Origin: Cristatella mucedo
Lineage: Eukaryota; Bryozoa; Phylactolaemata; Cristatellidae
Assembly: GCA_009760855.2 (NCBI GenBank)
Contig: WPIO01000002.1
Location: 6,335,001-6,399,000, forward strand
Length of the DNA: 64,000 bases
Reading direction: 5' to 3'
Shown here: positions 36,790 through 48,891 of the stretch, one piece after another
Layout: each line of letters begins with the position of its first letter
How positions within the stretch are numbered: the first letter of the stretch is position 1
Notes under the pieces: generated by a model
The model's database searches: none
The model's input: the letters and a program-made list of their open reading frames with translations, nothing else
What the model was told of the DNA's origin: nothing
Translations under genes and position numbers: made by a program

Positions 36790-38941
36790 GGGAGCAAAGC
36801 ATATCTTTTGTTTCTGCATGTACAGATTTGCTTAACACGAGAAATTTGCACTACAAAACCTTAAGCATTTCTCATTCGCAATTGAATCCTACTTATTCCT
36901 AGTGCTTTAAAAAATATTGAACTTCACCGGCTGACCATGGAATTATGACGATTAGTGTGGTGGCGAACCCAGCAATGGTATAGTTGCTCATATCTGACTG
37001 CCCGGACTCGCTTCGAGCTCAAACAATGCACTCACATATCACGACCCATAAGGTCGTAAGTTTGAGCCCCTAAACCGGCAAACAAATTACTATTGCATCT
37101 TAAAGCGAGATGACTCTAATAAGGCTTTTCTACAGCTACCCTGTAAATTAGGTTTTTGACTATGTACACCATTACTTAGCTTGACGGTCAATCGCAGAGG
37201 GATCATGTTTAATATACACAAAGCGAAGGCCCACGTCGCTGTGAGCCGAAGCCTTTCATGTGTAATCTGAGAGATAATTGGACTTAATACATAATTAACT
37301 TTATGCGTTATTGAAGTGCTTGCTCTCTCTACGTAATGGCTTGACAACCAGCACAGACAACACCACAAACCATGTCTCAAATAATCGCTGGCGGCCGTCA
37401 GGGGGGAGGCTTTTCCTCTTTATCCAACCTAGAAACTAGCCTTTAATCGTAGAGCCTGTGCAGCTCTCGCACCGAAAGACTCTCACACCGTCTCGCTGAA
37501 CGAGTCTGCCTGAGAGTCGGACCATGCACGGCTGGACTGCCGAGTGCCTAGCTGGGGATCGCCGCGCTACGTACGACGAAGACCGGAGATGGCACGCTTC
37601 CTCGACGAGCAACTGCTTGACGTCACCGAGTGCGACACCAAACTCTTTGCCGTAGGATTGGCAGCACAGTTCGAGAGACGCCGGACCAGCGGAGATGATC
37701 TGATAGAGGTCCGCCACTTTTCGTCCGGCCGTAGGGACCAGGTTGAACGACGATCCCCACTTGTTAACGGGCGTGAGCTGGACGGCGAGGTGGTCGCGAG
37801 ATTTGGAGAGCTTGACGCTGGTTCTGACGTTACCACTGTAGGCAGCGACGATCTTGTCGGCGACGATGTACGTTCCTGTTATATTGAAGCCCTGGCCCTG
37901 GATCGAACGAGCCGGTTTTTGTGGGCACTGCTCGAGCTGCCAGTGAATAGCTGAGCAAGCGAGGTGGTGGCGAGGGGCGGCAGCAGTCAATGGCTAAAGG
38001 TGGGGCAGGCGGTGGCAGGAGATAGGCAGGTGGTGCTGAATCATCTACCTGATAGACTTGATCTTGCAACAGCACCACACTGAAGGATGTTCTGCCGGGC
38101 TCGGTGATACTAACAGTCGTCTCTCCAGACTGGGTGGCGACTACCGCATACTGAGCGAGCCACGTCTCTGGCGAATAGGTAATGGCGTAGTACTCAGTTC
38201 CTAGAGTGTCAGCAGGGAAAGCGATGTAGCCGTCGGCTGAGTATGTGTCCTTGTTAAGTGCGAATACGTCAGCCTTGTCCGAGCACTCGACCTTGAAGCT
38301 GTTCGGCCAGATCCCGGAGCCGCTCACTCGAAGCGCTGGGCTGAACTCAAATCGCTACAGAGAGAATTGAAATGCAGATTGTTCGGGATAAAAATCCGTC
38401 GAGGACAAGGCAAATCTACCGAGGCCCCAGCTAGGAGCGCCCGAGCACTTGCTGGAGCGGCAGAGGCCAAATATTTTGGTATAAATGTTGGGGCTCTGAG
38501 GATATTAATAGCGAAGCATGCAGGTCTCCGGAGATAGCCTCTCGAAAACAAACTCGGTGGATTAGCACCGGGTGAGCGAAAGTATTTCTGACCTTTGAGT
38601 CTCGCGATCGTTCTCACCCCAAGCTCCAAGGAACGCCTCGAAGGCCGGAGTTGGGAGGAGACTTCGGCGGGCAAAGATTCGTGCCGACCGCTTGGCTTTG
38701 AATCTCACCTTCACTCGGTACTGGGGAATGGCTACGAAGGTGTCGTAGTGCGGCTGGGCCTCCTCCGGGTTCGACACGCGGCACACGATACCGCCCGCGG
38801 GGTCGTTGGCACCGATCTGCAGCTCGAGTGCGTACATCTTGGGATAGTCGACCACGTGCTCCTGGTAGATGACGTAGTAGGTCTTGGTAAAAGCGGGCGT
38901 CTCGTAGCAGTCCTCGTCCACCAGGCCGTCATTGTCGTTGT
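35077..38941 (-). CDS. Exons 16-20: third IgGFc-binding-type domain, C-terminus
   Basis: Exon 16 completes the second linker ([12 protein letters not shown]) and opens unit 3 with [20 protein letters not shown]. Exon 17 has [20 protein letters not shown] and [20 protein letters not shown]. Exon 18 has [20 protein letters not shown] and [19 protein letters not shown]. Exon 19 has [14 protein letters not shown]. Exon 20 ends [19 protein letters not shown] then TAG, equivalent to the DRES segment that closes units 1 and 2. There is no third linker and no anchor after it. The intron between exons 18 and 19 (35,726-37,574) contains the large microsatellite. Confidence 0.8.
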
Positions 38942-41900
38942 CTTAACGATAAAGGAAGAGAGAAAAAGATAGCATAGCTCTAACTTTATCCTTCCGCGAG
39001 AACAGAATCGCTTGCTTTGAGTGGCTATAATCAGAGAACGTTAGCCGAGAGATGTGGCGCTCAGGTGCACTGCCGTTCCAGGCTGTCGATCCAGGTGAAG
39101 GGTATTAGGTCTGCCTACCGAGGCCGTCGTAGATCTCTTCGTCCACCAGTCTGTCACAGTCATTGTCCACTCCATCGGCGATGCTCATGGCGCTTTGCAC
39201 GCACGTCTGCAAGAAGCCGTGGTAATCAGATACTTTTGACGACTAGCGGCGTCGCAGCAGGGACAGAACAGCACCACTCACACTTCAGAATTCCAAAGAG
39301 TTGCTGCTACCCCAGCAGACCCAAGTGTCCTTGCAAAGCGGCAGCGAGTGGCCCGGAAGAGTGAACTTTGCATAAGCAATGAAATTAGAGCACCTTGTTT
39401 TCAAGACAATAGCCTAAAAAGGTACTTCAAAGTGGCTCAGGGCCTTTGAGCAAGTGAATTGTAGGGGATTGCAAGTGATCGCGGAGGGTCTTGTTAAGTG
39501 ATCGTAGAGTTATTTGCAGAGCCATACGCTTCGTTGAAGCTCTTTCCCGCCAATCGCTGACACGATGGTCGTGACCTTACCGGTGACTTGAGCTCGAATT
39601 TCAGCCCAGCCACGCTGGCGTACGACTCTCGGTCCTGCACACCGAACATGATCAGCATAAAATTCCCGCCGTTGGTGCTGAGCACATGATGGTGTCCTAG
39701 AAGCGGCCAAGCGCCATGCTTTCCATCAGTCGCAACAAGGCGCCGTGAAGTCTAGCGAGTCCACTAGGAAGACCTAGGCAGGTGGCGGGGACGGAGCACC
39801 GAGTGGCAGCCATAGCTCTTTACAGCGAGCACAGTCGGCATAGTCAGCAGAGAGCCAACCAAAGCAGGAGCCGAACGTTTCCACTTGTGGGGTTAAATAG
39901 CTGTACCGTGTGTGATGGCCTCTCGGGCGGCAAAGAGGTTTTTTCCTGGGATGCTGTACCAGAGGAACTCGCTACTGTCCCTTTCGACTTCACCCGCCGG
40001 ATTTTTGACGGTAATGCTGTCCCTCACGTCACCACCCGTCACAAAAAAGAGCGAGTTGTTGTACGGTAGCTGCACACCGTTACTGTCGAGTCTGCAAAAC
40101 GAAGGCAAACGATGGATGCGCCTGCAGGTCCCCGTCGTTTGCATCCATTACCTGAAGCTGGACTAGTTCTGCATACAAAATAGGAGACTGCCTTCAGTTT
40201 TAGTGCATTTTTAGTTCCTTAGTTCCTCCTGAACAGAGGAGGCGGAGATGCAAAGCCGGAACACTGGCAGAAGCTTCAGAACAAACTACAAACAAAACTA
40301 CCAACAGATTGCAGGATGAAGGGAAACGAAAAAAGCGTTGGACTGTCACCTGCGCTGCCGACCACGGCCGAAGCTGGATAATATGTCGCCAAGCGAGCGG
40401 ACTCCCCGCGCCCACTAACACCTCATCCCTGTCCCTCTTTCCCTCAAACCACCTTCGGGGCGCAGGGCAGGCTCTCACTTTCCGCTGAGAGGCGTGGCGA
40501 GCCAGTAGTTGTTGGTCCACTGCTCCGGCGGCGGCAAGAAGATGAGCGACGGGTCGGTAGTAACGCTCGGAATCGTCTGGCTTTTGATCAGCTGACCCAC
40601 GAGTATCGGCTTGTCATTGTCCGCCTGGGGGCCAGTAGCAGAGCAGTAGATCAATCGGCGAATGCACTGCCGCGAGTGGGAGGGGGGCCTCGAATGAGCC
40701 TGACCGACTGCTTCGGACCCCCTGCTAGCAGTGCTGGCAGGGCTAGGCGAACGGCGTGACCTCACCTCGATGTTTATCGTGACCGGGTAGACGGGGTCAA
40801 TAAGGAGGAAATCTCCGGCCTGATTTAGGATTACCGAGCCTGTTATCGGCTCAACGGGATCAGTTGGAATTCGGTTGAGTGTGAGGTAGGCGTAGCGCAC
40901 CGTCGTGTTCGGCTGCGTTGCCACCACTTTCCACTGATCGCCAACGCGGTCGTTTCCTAAGTCGCGAGGCAAAAATTGCAGAGAAGGTGAGCCGTCGGGA
41001 GCTCACCGGCAGGGGTCTTGATTAAGTCCCATCGATAAGGATTCGGGGAGCAGGGCTCCACTAAACAGAGTACGGCAAGTGCAAAGGAGGCGAAGGGCGT
41101 GCGTTCAATTGAGGAGGCTGGTGCGAGAGAGCGCCAGTGTCATGTCACATACGGGGCGACGAGATAGAGCTGTAGCTGGCGCTCAGGTAGTCGACGAGCG
41201 GTATCTGCTCGACAAGATGGTCGCGAGATTGTCCCATCGCTGGTATTTTAACTCTCGAGTTGCCGCTGAACACAGAGATATACTTGGTCGTTGTCAGCCG
41301 GGTGCCCGTGAGGTCCTGCTGGCTCTGCAGCTGCCACGTGTCGTGACTCTGCATGCCCGTCAGATTCAGTCGCACCTGCAGAGAGCGCGCGAGCCGTTCC
41401 GAGCAGGCCAGGCTTGCTTCCCCGTAATATACAGTCGCCCCTCCTATATCCTACTATAGGATATATATATACATAGTATATACTTCGCACTTTGAGACTT
41501 TCAGGGCTCCACTCTATCGCGGCTTTTTAAAATACATTTACATTCATGCAATTCATCTTCATTACTTCTTCATCATCGAACAAGTTGCACTATTCTCATA
41601 GGTTAGTGGTCGTGTGCATGAAATGTGTGTCTAATGAATGATACAAGAATAATATACGATATTTGTAGCGTCTAATACGTCTTGTTTTCTCTTATTTTGT
41701 CTAATACATTGGTTAAAACGAGTGTAATGGTGACCACCACAGCGGTGCTATCTCATGTCCAGAGGGCTCTATAATTTTAAAAACTATATTTATAGGGCTG
41801 TGAACAGGTTTTCTTTACTCCAACTACGAAAAAATTTGATTTTTAAATAAAAAAGTCTACTTCGCGGAAATTCACTTATAGCGATGGAGCCTGGAACTGA

Positions 41901-44900
41901 TTAAGAGCGATAAACGAGGATCGTTTGAAATATCAATAAAAGGCATAGTATTGTACTGCATAGCTATAGTATAGCATCGCATAGCTTCTCTAAATGCAAG
42001 TGTTGCATAGATTTCTCCATAGCTGCAACGGCGGCGGATTGTTCTGCTGCTAGTGCCCGCGGTGACTCCTACCGGGCCGGTGTATTCAGTACCGTCTTCC
42101 ATTAAAATATTGACGTTATTCCTGATGTCGACCCATACGTCCGTGCTGTCTTCATGAGCCACAATTCCGATCAGCGTTCTGTCGTAACCATTTCCATATG
42201 TGTCAGACGAAATAGTGAAGAAAATTTTGAGCAGTTGTCCTGAAAAGGAAGTCGTGGCTAAGAATGATTTTCCCTAAAACTCTAACGCAAAAGAATCTGG
42301 GAGCCGGATTTCGTAGACCTCACGGCTACCTGAGCGAGCCAAAATTCAGGATCAAAGCGCTCTGGATACATAGATAGAAGCGATTGTGAAATAAGACCTA
42401 TTTTTTATCAATCGAGAAAACTTATCGAGTAACACGGTGCCCCAAAAAATCTGATGCATTTCTCGTTTGCAACTTGCTCCGGTGGGCAAGAGCTCGAAAT
42501 ACTGAAATCTGCCATTATGCTGATGTCAGCACGACCTCCCACGCATCGCCGTGTATGTAGGCAAGTCCAGACCGAGTGCGATTTAAATTTAATGCATTAT
42601 TTACTTAATTGATGCAGCTCAGAAGACAGTCATCGACCAGCTCCATTTTCAAGTACAATTTTCAAGTAAAGTATTTTCAAGTGAATTAAAGTTCCTCGCA
42701 GCACGCTTTGAAGCCTTTTGTCTGAAAAGGCGAGCTCAATAGCTCCTTTTGCCGCTGCGACGGGCGACAATTCACCTATTCTTTCCACCCCCAATGTCCC
42801 AATGCCTAGAGCGCAGAGTTTCGGCACTGAGCGATCGTTTCGTGAAGCCGCTCCGGTAGCTTCCAGCTGGACTGCACCTACCGTTGTCTGCTGCGGCAAT
42901 TGGGTACGCTAAGAAACTGTCGGTCGAAAACGTTCGCTTATTGATTCCGTATAGAAAGAATTTCTCGCCGTTTGTTGACCGAACGCGAATACCCTTCTGA
43001 GTCAGCGTACACATGCTGCAACCATGAATGCAAGCCGTGACAGCCATACGCGCAGCCATAGTCCATTGTTCTTGGCCGACGCATGCTGCTGAGTGTTTCG
43101 AACTCAGCTACGGCCACTCGCGGCGACGCCAAACTATGAGTACCAAGCACTATGACGACTACGACACTACGAAGCCAAACTATGAGCACAAGAGCAGCGT
43201 CGGCCAAGCGTTGGCCAGGGCGCGCTTCTGCTGCTCAGCCATGCCGAGAATGTTCGCGTACCCGAATTCGTTCTCGCTCGCCGCTCGCATGTCTGACGGT
43301 ATGGTCACGTTCTGCACGCCCCTATCAAGCGGTATGGGCATATCAATGTAGTTCACCATCGGCTGGCTCCCGCTGTCGTCCATGTACTTGGGCGACGTTA
43401 TACTGACGTTAAACGGTCTGTTTCCGCTCGCTGCCACAAAGAGCTCCAGCCGATCGACTGAGACCGACTGGGCGTCAAAGACGTCGTTGCTTAAGAACAT
43501 CAGCTCGTAGGAGTCGCTGAGCTGCAGCGGACCTGTAGCCGAAGAGGACGCGAAAATGGCGGTCGATTGGCATGCGAAATGCCAAACTCCTACATGCCTG
43601 CCTATCCTGCCACGCCACATCATACCCACCCCCTCAACCTTCGCATCGAGGAGACGGTCGCTCGTTTACTTGTCGGCAGGGTGGGATTTTTTTTCACTAT
43701 CAGGAATCGGTGACCTACTTTTTTTGAAGCAGTCCTCATTAACGAGAATGTCGAGGTCATCGTCGTTGCTGCTAGCACAGTTCTCCTCGTCCACGAGGCC
43801 GTCGCAGTCGTTGTCCGCTCCGTCGCCAGGGATCTGCAGTGTCTCTACGCACTGCAACGGTACACGTGGCGAGCACGCTGTCGCTCGCCCCGACGGCGCA
43901 GCCAGCAACCCTGACCCTCGCAACGTGTAGGGATTAAGGCGTCGTCCTGTTTTACCTGACTCTGGTAGGACAGGCCGAGCACCGTGGCGGCGCTCTCCCT
44001 GTCCGACGCCGAGTAGAGCACGACGGAGAAGGCGACCGTGGCGTCAACGTGCGACACCGAGTGTGTCTTTTTCGGGTCGATCGACGCTGCCACAGAGACG
44101 ATCTGTAGTGGCGACGAGGCTGGCTTCGACCAGCCGGTCACGGGCGCGAGATCGACCCGAATGCCGCTTTGCCGACCGTCAGCGACGCTAATCTAAAAAA
44201 GAACAGCTCTGAAAACTGATGGATAATGTACCAACCGTTTCTCGAAAACGGTCGACAGAGCGATATCAGAGCTGACACAAAACCAAACCTGCAATTAAGC
44301 GACAGCATGCGTTCGTGAGCGGTCGCTAGGGCTTACGAGAACGTAGGACTTGGAGAATGGACCGTTGTCAACTGAGTACACGAACGTCGGGGTCAGCCTA
44401 GTACCGACGGCATACAGCTCCGACGGCACCAAGAAGTAGATTGATGGGTCGCCGGGGTCGGTGGCACCAACGTTGGGTCCTTCTTGTGAACGAGCGACGA
44501 CCGAGATAGACACCGGATTGTCGGAATAGAAGTGCGTGAGCTCGGTGTAGCTACCTTCGTAAAAATCACCTGCAAAAGCAACAGATTGTACTTCTCGGGA
44601 AATCCAGCGACAATGCCACCAGGCCGCAAAGATGAGACAAAAGCTCTAGCATTGCTGCCAAGATAGCCAAGAGCCGACTAATAGTTCCTGAACTCCATGG
44701 AATCATCAGCGAGCGACGGCTCGGGGCTACATATTACTCCCAACTAATATGAGACAGTTTGCATCGTGCGAGCCACCTACTCACCAGCATTCAGCAAGAT
44801 GACGGAGGGATTGGCGCTTCCGTACACGTGGACGGTCGTCTTGTGCAAGCGAGCCACGATCCGCACCACGTCGCCAGCGTGCGAGCGTGGCGTGGGCTGG

Positions 44901-47824
44901 AACGCGAACGAGCGGCCGAGCTGGGACGCCGGCACGGCCTGCTCGACGATGTGGTCACGCGAGCCGCGCCTATAGTCGACGTAGGTGCGTGCATTGCCGC
45001 TGAACACTGCCGCCGGCTTGTCCGTCCAAATGATGACACCGCTCAGGTCGCCGACGGAGTAGGCGAGGAACGTTTGGTTTCCCGGCAACACGAAGCGGAC
45101 GAAGTCGCCGTTCTTGTACACGACACCTTTGTAGTCAAACGACGTCTCGCTGCCACTACCGGTGCTCTGCTTCGGCTTTACGTAGATGCTTACAGTCGTG
45201 TCCTGGGCTGCCACTATGCCGAACTGCGTGGCAATGTTAGTCGGCGAGTAGGTAGTCGTCAAATAAATCTGCCGCAGGCTCTTCACCGGCAGCACGCTGA
45301 ATGCGTCGGCCGAGTACATCTCGCTGTTGTAGCCGACCAGCGAGACATCGCGATCTGACGTCAAAACTACGGCCTTGTTGGCAATGCTGCCGTCGACGTG
45401 CGAGTGTCTGCAAAACAAAACGGAGGCCAGTGCTAGAGCTTCCGCTTTTGACTGGACCGCTCCTCGCTTGGAGGTGAAGTTTCGGAAGGCGCGACTGCTG
45501 TACAGTTATGCGTTGGCGTTGCCGGTGAGGCCGGCGTTTGACGCATTCCGCTTCATTCGCCCTCCCGTCCCGTCTTCAATGCGTCCCCATCTTCGATATG
45601 TCAGTGCTTTATTTCCTTTCGCTAAGCAATCGCGGGGGTCTTTGGCTGTGCAGCCCGATGCCCGCCCGCTCTGCTCCTACTGGCCGTGGTGCATTCAGAG
45701 GCTGGCCGCGGGTGGGCGTGGACGTCGGCGGCAATCTGCACGACGTCAGAACGGCTCCATCGTCAGATCAGTGGCTATTAGGGGCCACGAGCCTCGTTCG
45801 CGAGCCGCGAACCTATCGACGCAGCCTGTCGAAAGCGACTTTTAATCCGTAGCCGACTCTCGGGACCTAAAGATTGAAGCCTATTATCGGCTTATTGACT
45901 ATCAGCCACGGCTTTTCGTCTACCGCGTGACGGACGGCATTGTTAAATTTATCTCGTCAGGCCGCTGCCGGCGGCGTAGCCACCCTTCCGAATTAGTATA
46001 TTTCGTCGCAGGGCCACCGTGCAAGCGGCGTCAATGATTGGTAGGCTGCACTGGCAAGCTTCGGCAGCTCTCCACTCTCTATCGGGTGGGAGAGTCCGGG
46101 CGTTATGGCATCCCGATTAGACTCGCTGTCTTACCGTAAGTCAGGACAAAGGACGATTCTTACGGTACCGCCTGCTGGGGCTACGGCCCGGTACTCGCTT
46201 TGGCAGCTGTCGGAATTGTAGAGAGGCAAGCTGACGGTCACGTGAGCATCGCCGCTTCCCGAGTTAGCGACGTGCAGCTCGACCGGCCGGTTCTGCGGCA
46301 TGTCGACGACGTTCTGAAGGAACATGAGTACGAACTCATGGCCGCTATCTATGCGAGAGCCGTCGTAGCCTCCCCTGTTGCCTCCTTGCGCAACGGCCGA
46401 ACCTGAAAGCGCAGCTTGACAAGTTGCGGCTCGCGCCCGGCTTAAAACCGAAAGCCGTGCAAGGCAGTTGGCGAGCAGCAACGCGACGACGACGGGCGCC
46501 GAGGCTGGCTCGTCGGCGGCCCGTCGTCGGCGGCCCGTCGTTTGGTTCGCCGCCGCCGCCGCCCCGACCGCCATCCTGCCGCCGACCGCAGATGCAGCTG
46601 CACGGCGCCGCTTCGCTACGCTCCTCGCCGCATGTGCCGCTCTGGGCTTCGGGTTCGGATTTGGATCGGCGCGCGCTGCTCGCCACTCCGCCGCCGCGCC
46701 ACTCGCGCTCGGCGCGAGTGGCGCGGCGGCGGGCCGGCGGCGCGGCTGCGGTCTGGCCGCGATGCGATGTCGGACTGAGGGTTGCCCGCAAGTGACTGCT
46801 GCAGCCGGCTCGTGCGTCCGCGGAAGTGTCGGATGGATGGACGGTCGTTCGCATGGACCAGGTGACGTCGGACGGCGCGTTGCCCGCAAGCGAAGGCAGT
46901 TAGTGGCGGGAGAACACCTTCCCCCCCCCCGCGAGCGAGCGACCTCGGGAATAGCCGCCATCGCAGCAGCAGCAGCAGCTCGAAGACGGCTGCTGCTGCG
47001 ACCGACGTCGACTGGCGGCACAGGCGTCCGGTTTTGTCTAGCGGCACGGCCTCGTTTCGCTGGGCTTCCGAAGGAGCTCTCGCGCTCCGCGCGCCCGCAC
47101 GCGCGACCGAGGTCGTCGAGCGCAAGCGTCTCGCAGCACCTCGCGTGCCGAGCCGATCGCGGAGCGCCGTCCGCATTAGCGCCCGCGCGGTCCGCGGATA
47201 TGCCGAGGCGACAGAGAGCGAGGCGGAGCACCGCTCGAGCACTCGCTTCCGTCGAGCGAGCGATTGAGCGGCGCGACGGAAGCGGCGCAGAAAGCTTTTG
47301 GGGCGCCGAGTGCGTCCATCCAGTGAGCGATCGCGCGCGCGAAGCGCCGAACCATTTTGAAGGCCACCGCGAACGAGGCCAGCGGCGTCGGGGCGGTAGG
47401 CTCGTCGGCGACAGGACTGAGGCCGGTACGGCATGCGACGAGCATGCTCGCGCGAGAATAGCGACGCAGTCCCAATGACATGGGACTTCGCAGTTCCGAA
47501 TGGGAATTAAATCTGACCTCGTCGCTCGCACAGTGCGCTCTCGCATTCCGCCAGCTCCCCAGCATCTATAGTCATCTCGCAAATTCCGCCACACTAAATT
47601 GAAAATCCTCCGCTGATCGAGCCTTCAGCTCGTAGACACCGAAAGTGTCGAACGTTAACGCGCCGCCCGCCTGGGTAGGGAGTGCGGCGTTCGAGAGGCG
47701 GCGGCCAGCCGCAGGGCGGTCGCGCTGCAGCGACCTCGGCGACTGACGGCGACTGACCTGCGGCAGCCGCGAGGAGCGCTGCTAGCGCAACCGTCCGCGG
47801 CGACATGCTCGCAGCCGTGGGCAT
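35077..47824 (-). CDS. Secreted protein with three IgGFc-binding-type N-terminal domains
   Basis: I can join 20 exons, all GT-AG and all phase-consistent, into one 4,428-base reading frame (1,475 residues plus TAG). From 5' to 3': 47824-47758, 46402-46135, 45407-44785, 44569-44337, 44192-43956, 43851-43719, 43532-43262, 43015-42882, 42239-42073, 41375-41153, 40956-40766, 40624-40479, 40091-39907, 39696-39581, 39206-39119, 38941-38709, 38354-38049, 37897-37575, 35725-35460, 35294-35077. The protein starts with a signal peptide (ATG at 47,824, or 47,806), then has three tandem IgGFc-binding N-terminal domains separated by acidic DNDCDG linkers. No transmembrane segment or VWD domain is seen, so it should be secreted; members of this family occur in mucus and adhesive secretions. 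The ligand is unknown. Least certain junctions: the ends of exons 7 and 18 and the start of exon 19. Confidence 0.85.
35765..36560. repeat. Intronic (GACA)/(GA) microsatellite with higher-order units
   Basis: The tract is built of GAGACAGA, GACAGACA and GAGA steps. A variant block (TACAGGGAGACA.., GATACAGGGAGAGAGAAAAG) recurs at about 35,953, 36,209 and, shorter, 36,493, so there is a ~255-285-base higher-order unit. It lies inside the intron between exons 18 and 19 of the IgGFc-type gene. Long Ser-Leu/Cys-Leu or Arg-Glu-Asp open frames across it are artefacts. Confidence 0.9.
36563..36650. repeat. Intronic (TA)n microsatellite
   Basis: About 85 bases of TA with one TACA interruption near 36,625, embedded between two GA-rich blocks of the same intron. 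It could extrude as a cruciform. Confidence 0.95.
36655..36795. repeat. Intronic (GA)n microsatellite, distal block
   Basis: It starts with a further ACAGGAAGACAGATACAGGG variant unit, then GA-rich sequence ending in pure GA at about 36,745-36,790. It belongs to the same intron as the preceding tracts. Confidence 0.9.
39119..43532 (-). CDS. Exons 7-15: second IgGFc-binding-type domain and linker
   Basis: The second unit begins [18 protein letters not shown] and mirrors the first: [93 protein letters not shown] and [15 protein letters not shown]. It then has [20 protein letters not shown] and [15 protein letters not shown]. The domain is split by more introns than unit 1 (eight exons against four). 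Exon 15 is the linker [20 protein letters not shown] then VDEEIYDG. The end of exon 7 (GG before GTACGC) is the weakest junction, though it keeps frame with exon 8. Confidence 0.8.
43719..46402 (-). CDS. Exons 2-6: first IgGFc-binding-type domain and its acidic linker
   Basis: The first unit begins [20 protein letters not shown] and continues with the beta-rich signature of this domain: [11 protein letters not shown], then [41 protein letters not shown] and [17 protein letters not shown]. The following [19 protein letters not shown] and [10 protein letters not shown] complete the core. Exons 4 and 5 carry the [11 protein letters not shown] and [14 protein letters not shown] segments. Exon 6 is the linker: [20 protein letters not shown] then DEENC, followed by an Asp/Asn-rich stretch ending NEDC. 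That linker matches the MopE-type putative metal-binding motif, with acidic residues suited to calcium. Confidence 0.85.
46403..47757. other. GC/CpG-rich first intron of the IgGFc-type gene
   Basis: CpG-dense sequence with long Ala/Arg-rich open frames on both strands (for example 46,468-47,478 plus and 47,434-46,616 minus). They overlap in several frames, lack domains and lie in an intron of the reconstructed gene, so composition explains them. Whether this is a CpG island linked to the promoter cannot be told from sequence alone. Confidence 0.5.
47758..47824 (-). CDS. Exon 1: signal peptide of the IgGFc-type protein
   Basis: The frame gives MPTAAS then [17 protein letters not shown], a short n-region followed by a hydrophobic alanine/leucine core typical of a signal peptide. 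The exon ends at CCGCAG before GTCAGT. The split glycine codon (G then GT) is completed by exon 2 at 46,402 after a TTTCAG acceptor. Two in-frame ATG codons (47,824 and 47,806) are six residues apart; either leaves the core intact. It lies in CpG-rich DNA, and the promoter was not identified. Confidence 0.7.
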
Positions 47825-48480
47825 GCTGAGCTTCGGCGACGTTTCTCGGCGGGCGGGCTCTCGAGCAGGTGCTCGCTCGTCAGAGCAGGTCCGTCGACGT
47901 TCGTCGCGTGCAAGGGCCCCGTCAGTCTGCAGAGTCGACTCGCTGGGCTCAATATATGATGAGCGCCTTGCGCCGCACCGCTTCGGGAGCTCTGGCGTCC
48001 GACCAATCGCGAGCTTCGCAGTGTCCATCTCCCCTCCCGACTGCCGCCGCGGCTGGGGGGGGGAGCAGGTTCATGCCCCTCCCCCCGTTGACTCCAAATG
48101 GAGGCATTTCAACCTCCACCCGAGCGCGAGCGCGCGCACCGCTGCTGCTACCCGAGTGGCGCCGGTCAGCTCGACCCTGGAATACCGACGGCAGAGTGCT
48201 GGTGGGGCCCCATATCGGCGGGCCGAACGCCGAACGGGCCGTGCCGTCCCTTTCGATACTTACCCGGAAGAAAGCAATTGCGGCCGGAGCTCGCGAGAGC
48301 GGTAAATACGGCGGCAGCGAGCTCAGGGTGGACGCTGCGAGACGTTCACCGAATGCGCCGGCCCTGAGCTCGCAGGGGTGAGCTACTGTTGCACTAGATA
48401 CGCAGCGGTCGCAGCTAACGGGCAGCGACGAAAAGGCAGGCAACATGAAGCGAGCGATACGGGGTTAATTAAAATGAGAC
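47825..48480. other. CpG-rich region upstream of the IgGFc-type gene
   Basis: It should hold the 5' UTR and promoter of the minus-strand gene. No TATA box or initiator could be singled out. Open frames here are composition artefacts. Confidence 0.35.
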
Positions 48481-48483
48481 GAG

Positions 48484-48540
48484 GGGAGAGAGAGAGATAG
48501 ACAGATAGATAGAGGGAGAGGTAGAGAGTGAGAGAGAGAC

Positions 48541-48636
<96 letters not shown>

Positions 48637-48646
48637 TGAGAGAGAG
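48484..48646. repeat. (GA)n microsatellite flanking duplicated segment
   Basis: GATAGACAGATAGATAG-type start, then nearly pure GA from 48,546, ending GAGTGTGAGAGAGAG at the junction with the 255-bp duplicate. Confidence 0.95.
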
Positions 48647-48891
48647 AAATAGGGACTGCGAAAATAAAGGACAGATAGACGCGAGCTCCGACGCACATTC
48701 CGTTGAGCAATCTTCTCACGCCAGCGGCTGCTGAACTCGATAACGGGTCCACCTGGCGTGGATGGGCTATGGCGCGAACGGGGACGCAATGACCGTGACG
48801 ACGGACGCGACAGCCACGACGCCAGGGATAGCGCGATCGAGAAGCGACGGCCGCGGCTGGTGCTGGTGGCCTACAGAATTGTTTCGAAATT
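48637..48891. repeat. 255-bp segment duplicated from/at 25,551-25,805 (copy B)
   Basis: It is the same as copy A except for two bases seen. Here it continues to the right with TTTTCGGCAGAGTCGGG into unique GC-rich DNA, so the right boundary of the shared unit is the AAATT at 48,887-48,891. Confidence 0.9.

Noticed and set aside
46131-47594. 487-residue minus-strand and 336-residue plus-strand Ala/Arg-rich proteins
   Set aside because: They overlap in opposite frames in CpG-rich DNA. The only recognisable part (46,402-46,135) is exon 2 of the IgGFc-type gene; the rest is intron.
35077-47824. Orthologue of vertebrate FCGBP
   Set aside because: Only the N-terminal domain type is shared; no VWD, C8 or TIL modules are present, so no gene symbol is given.
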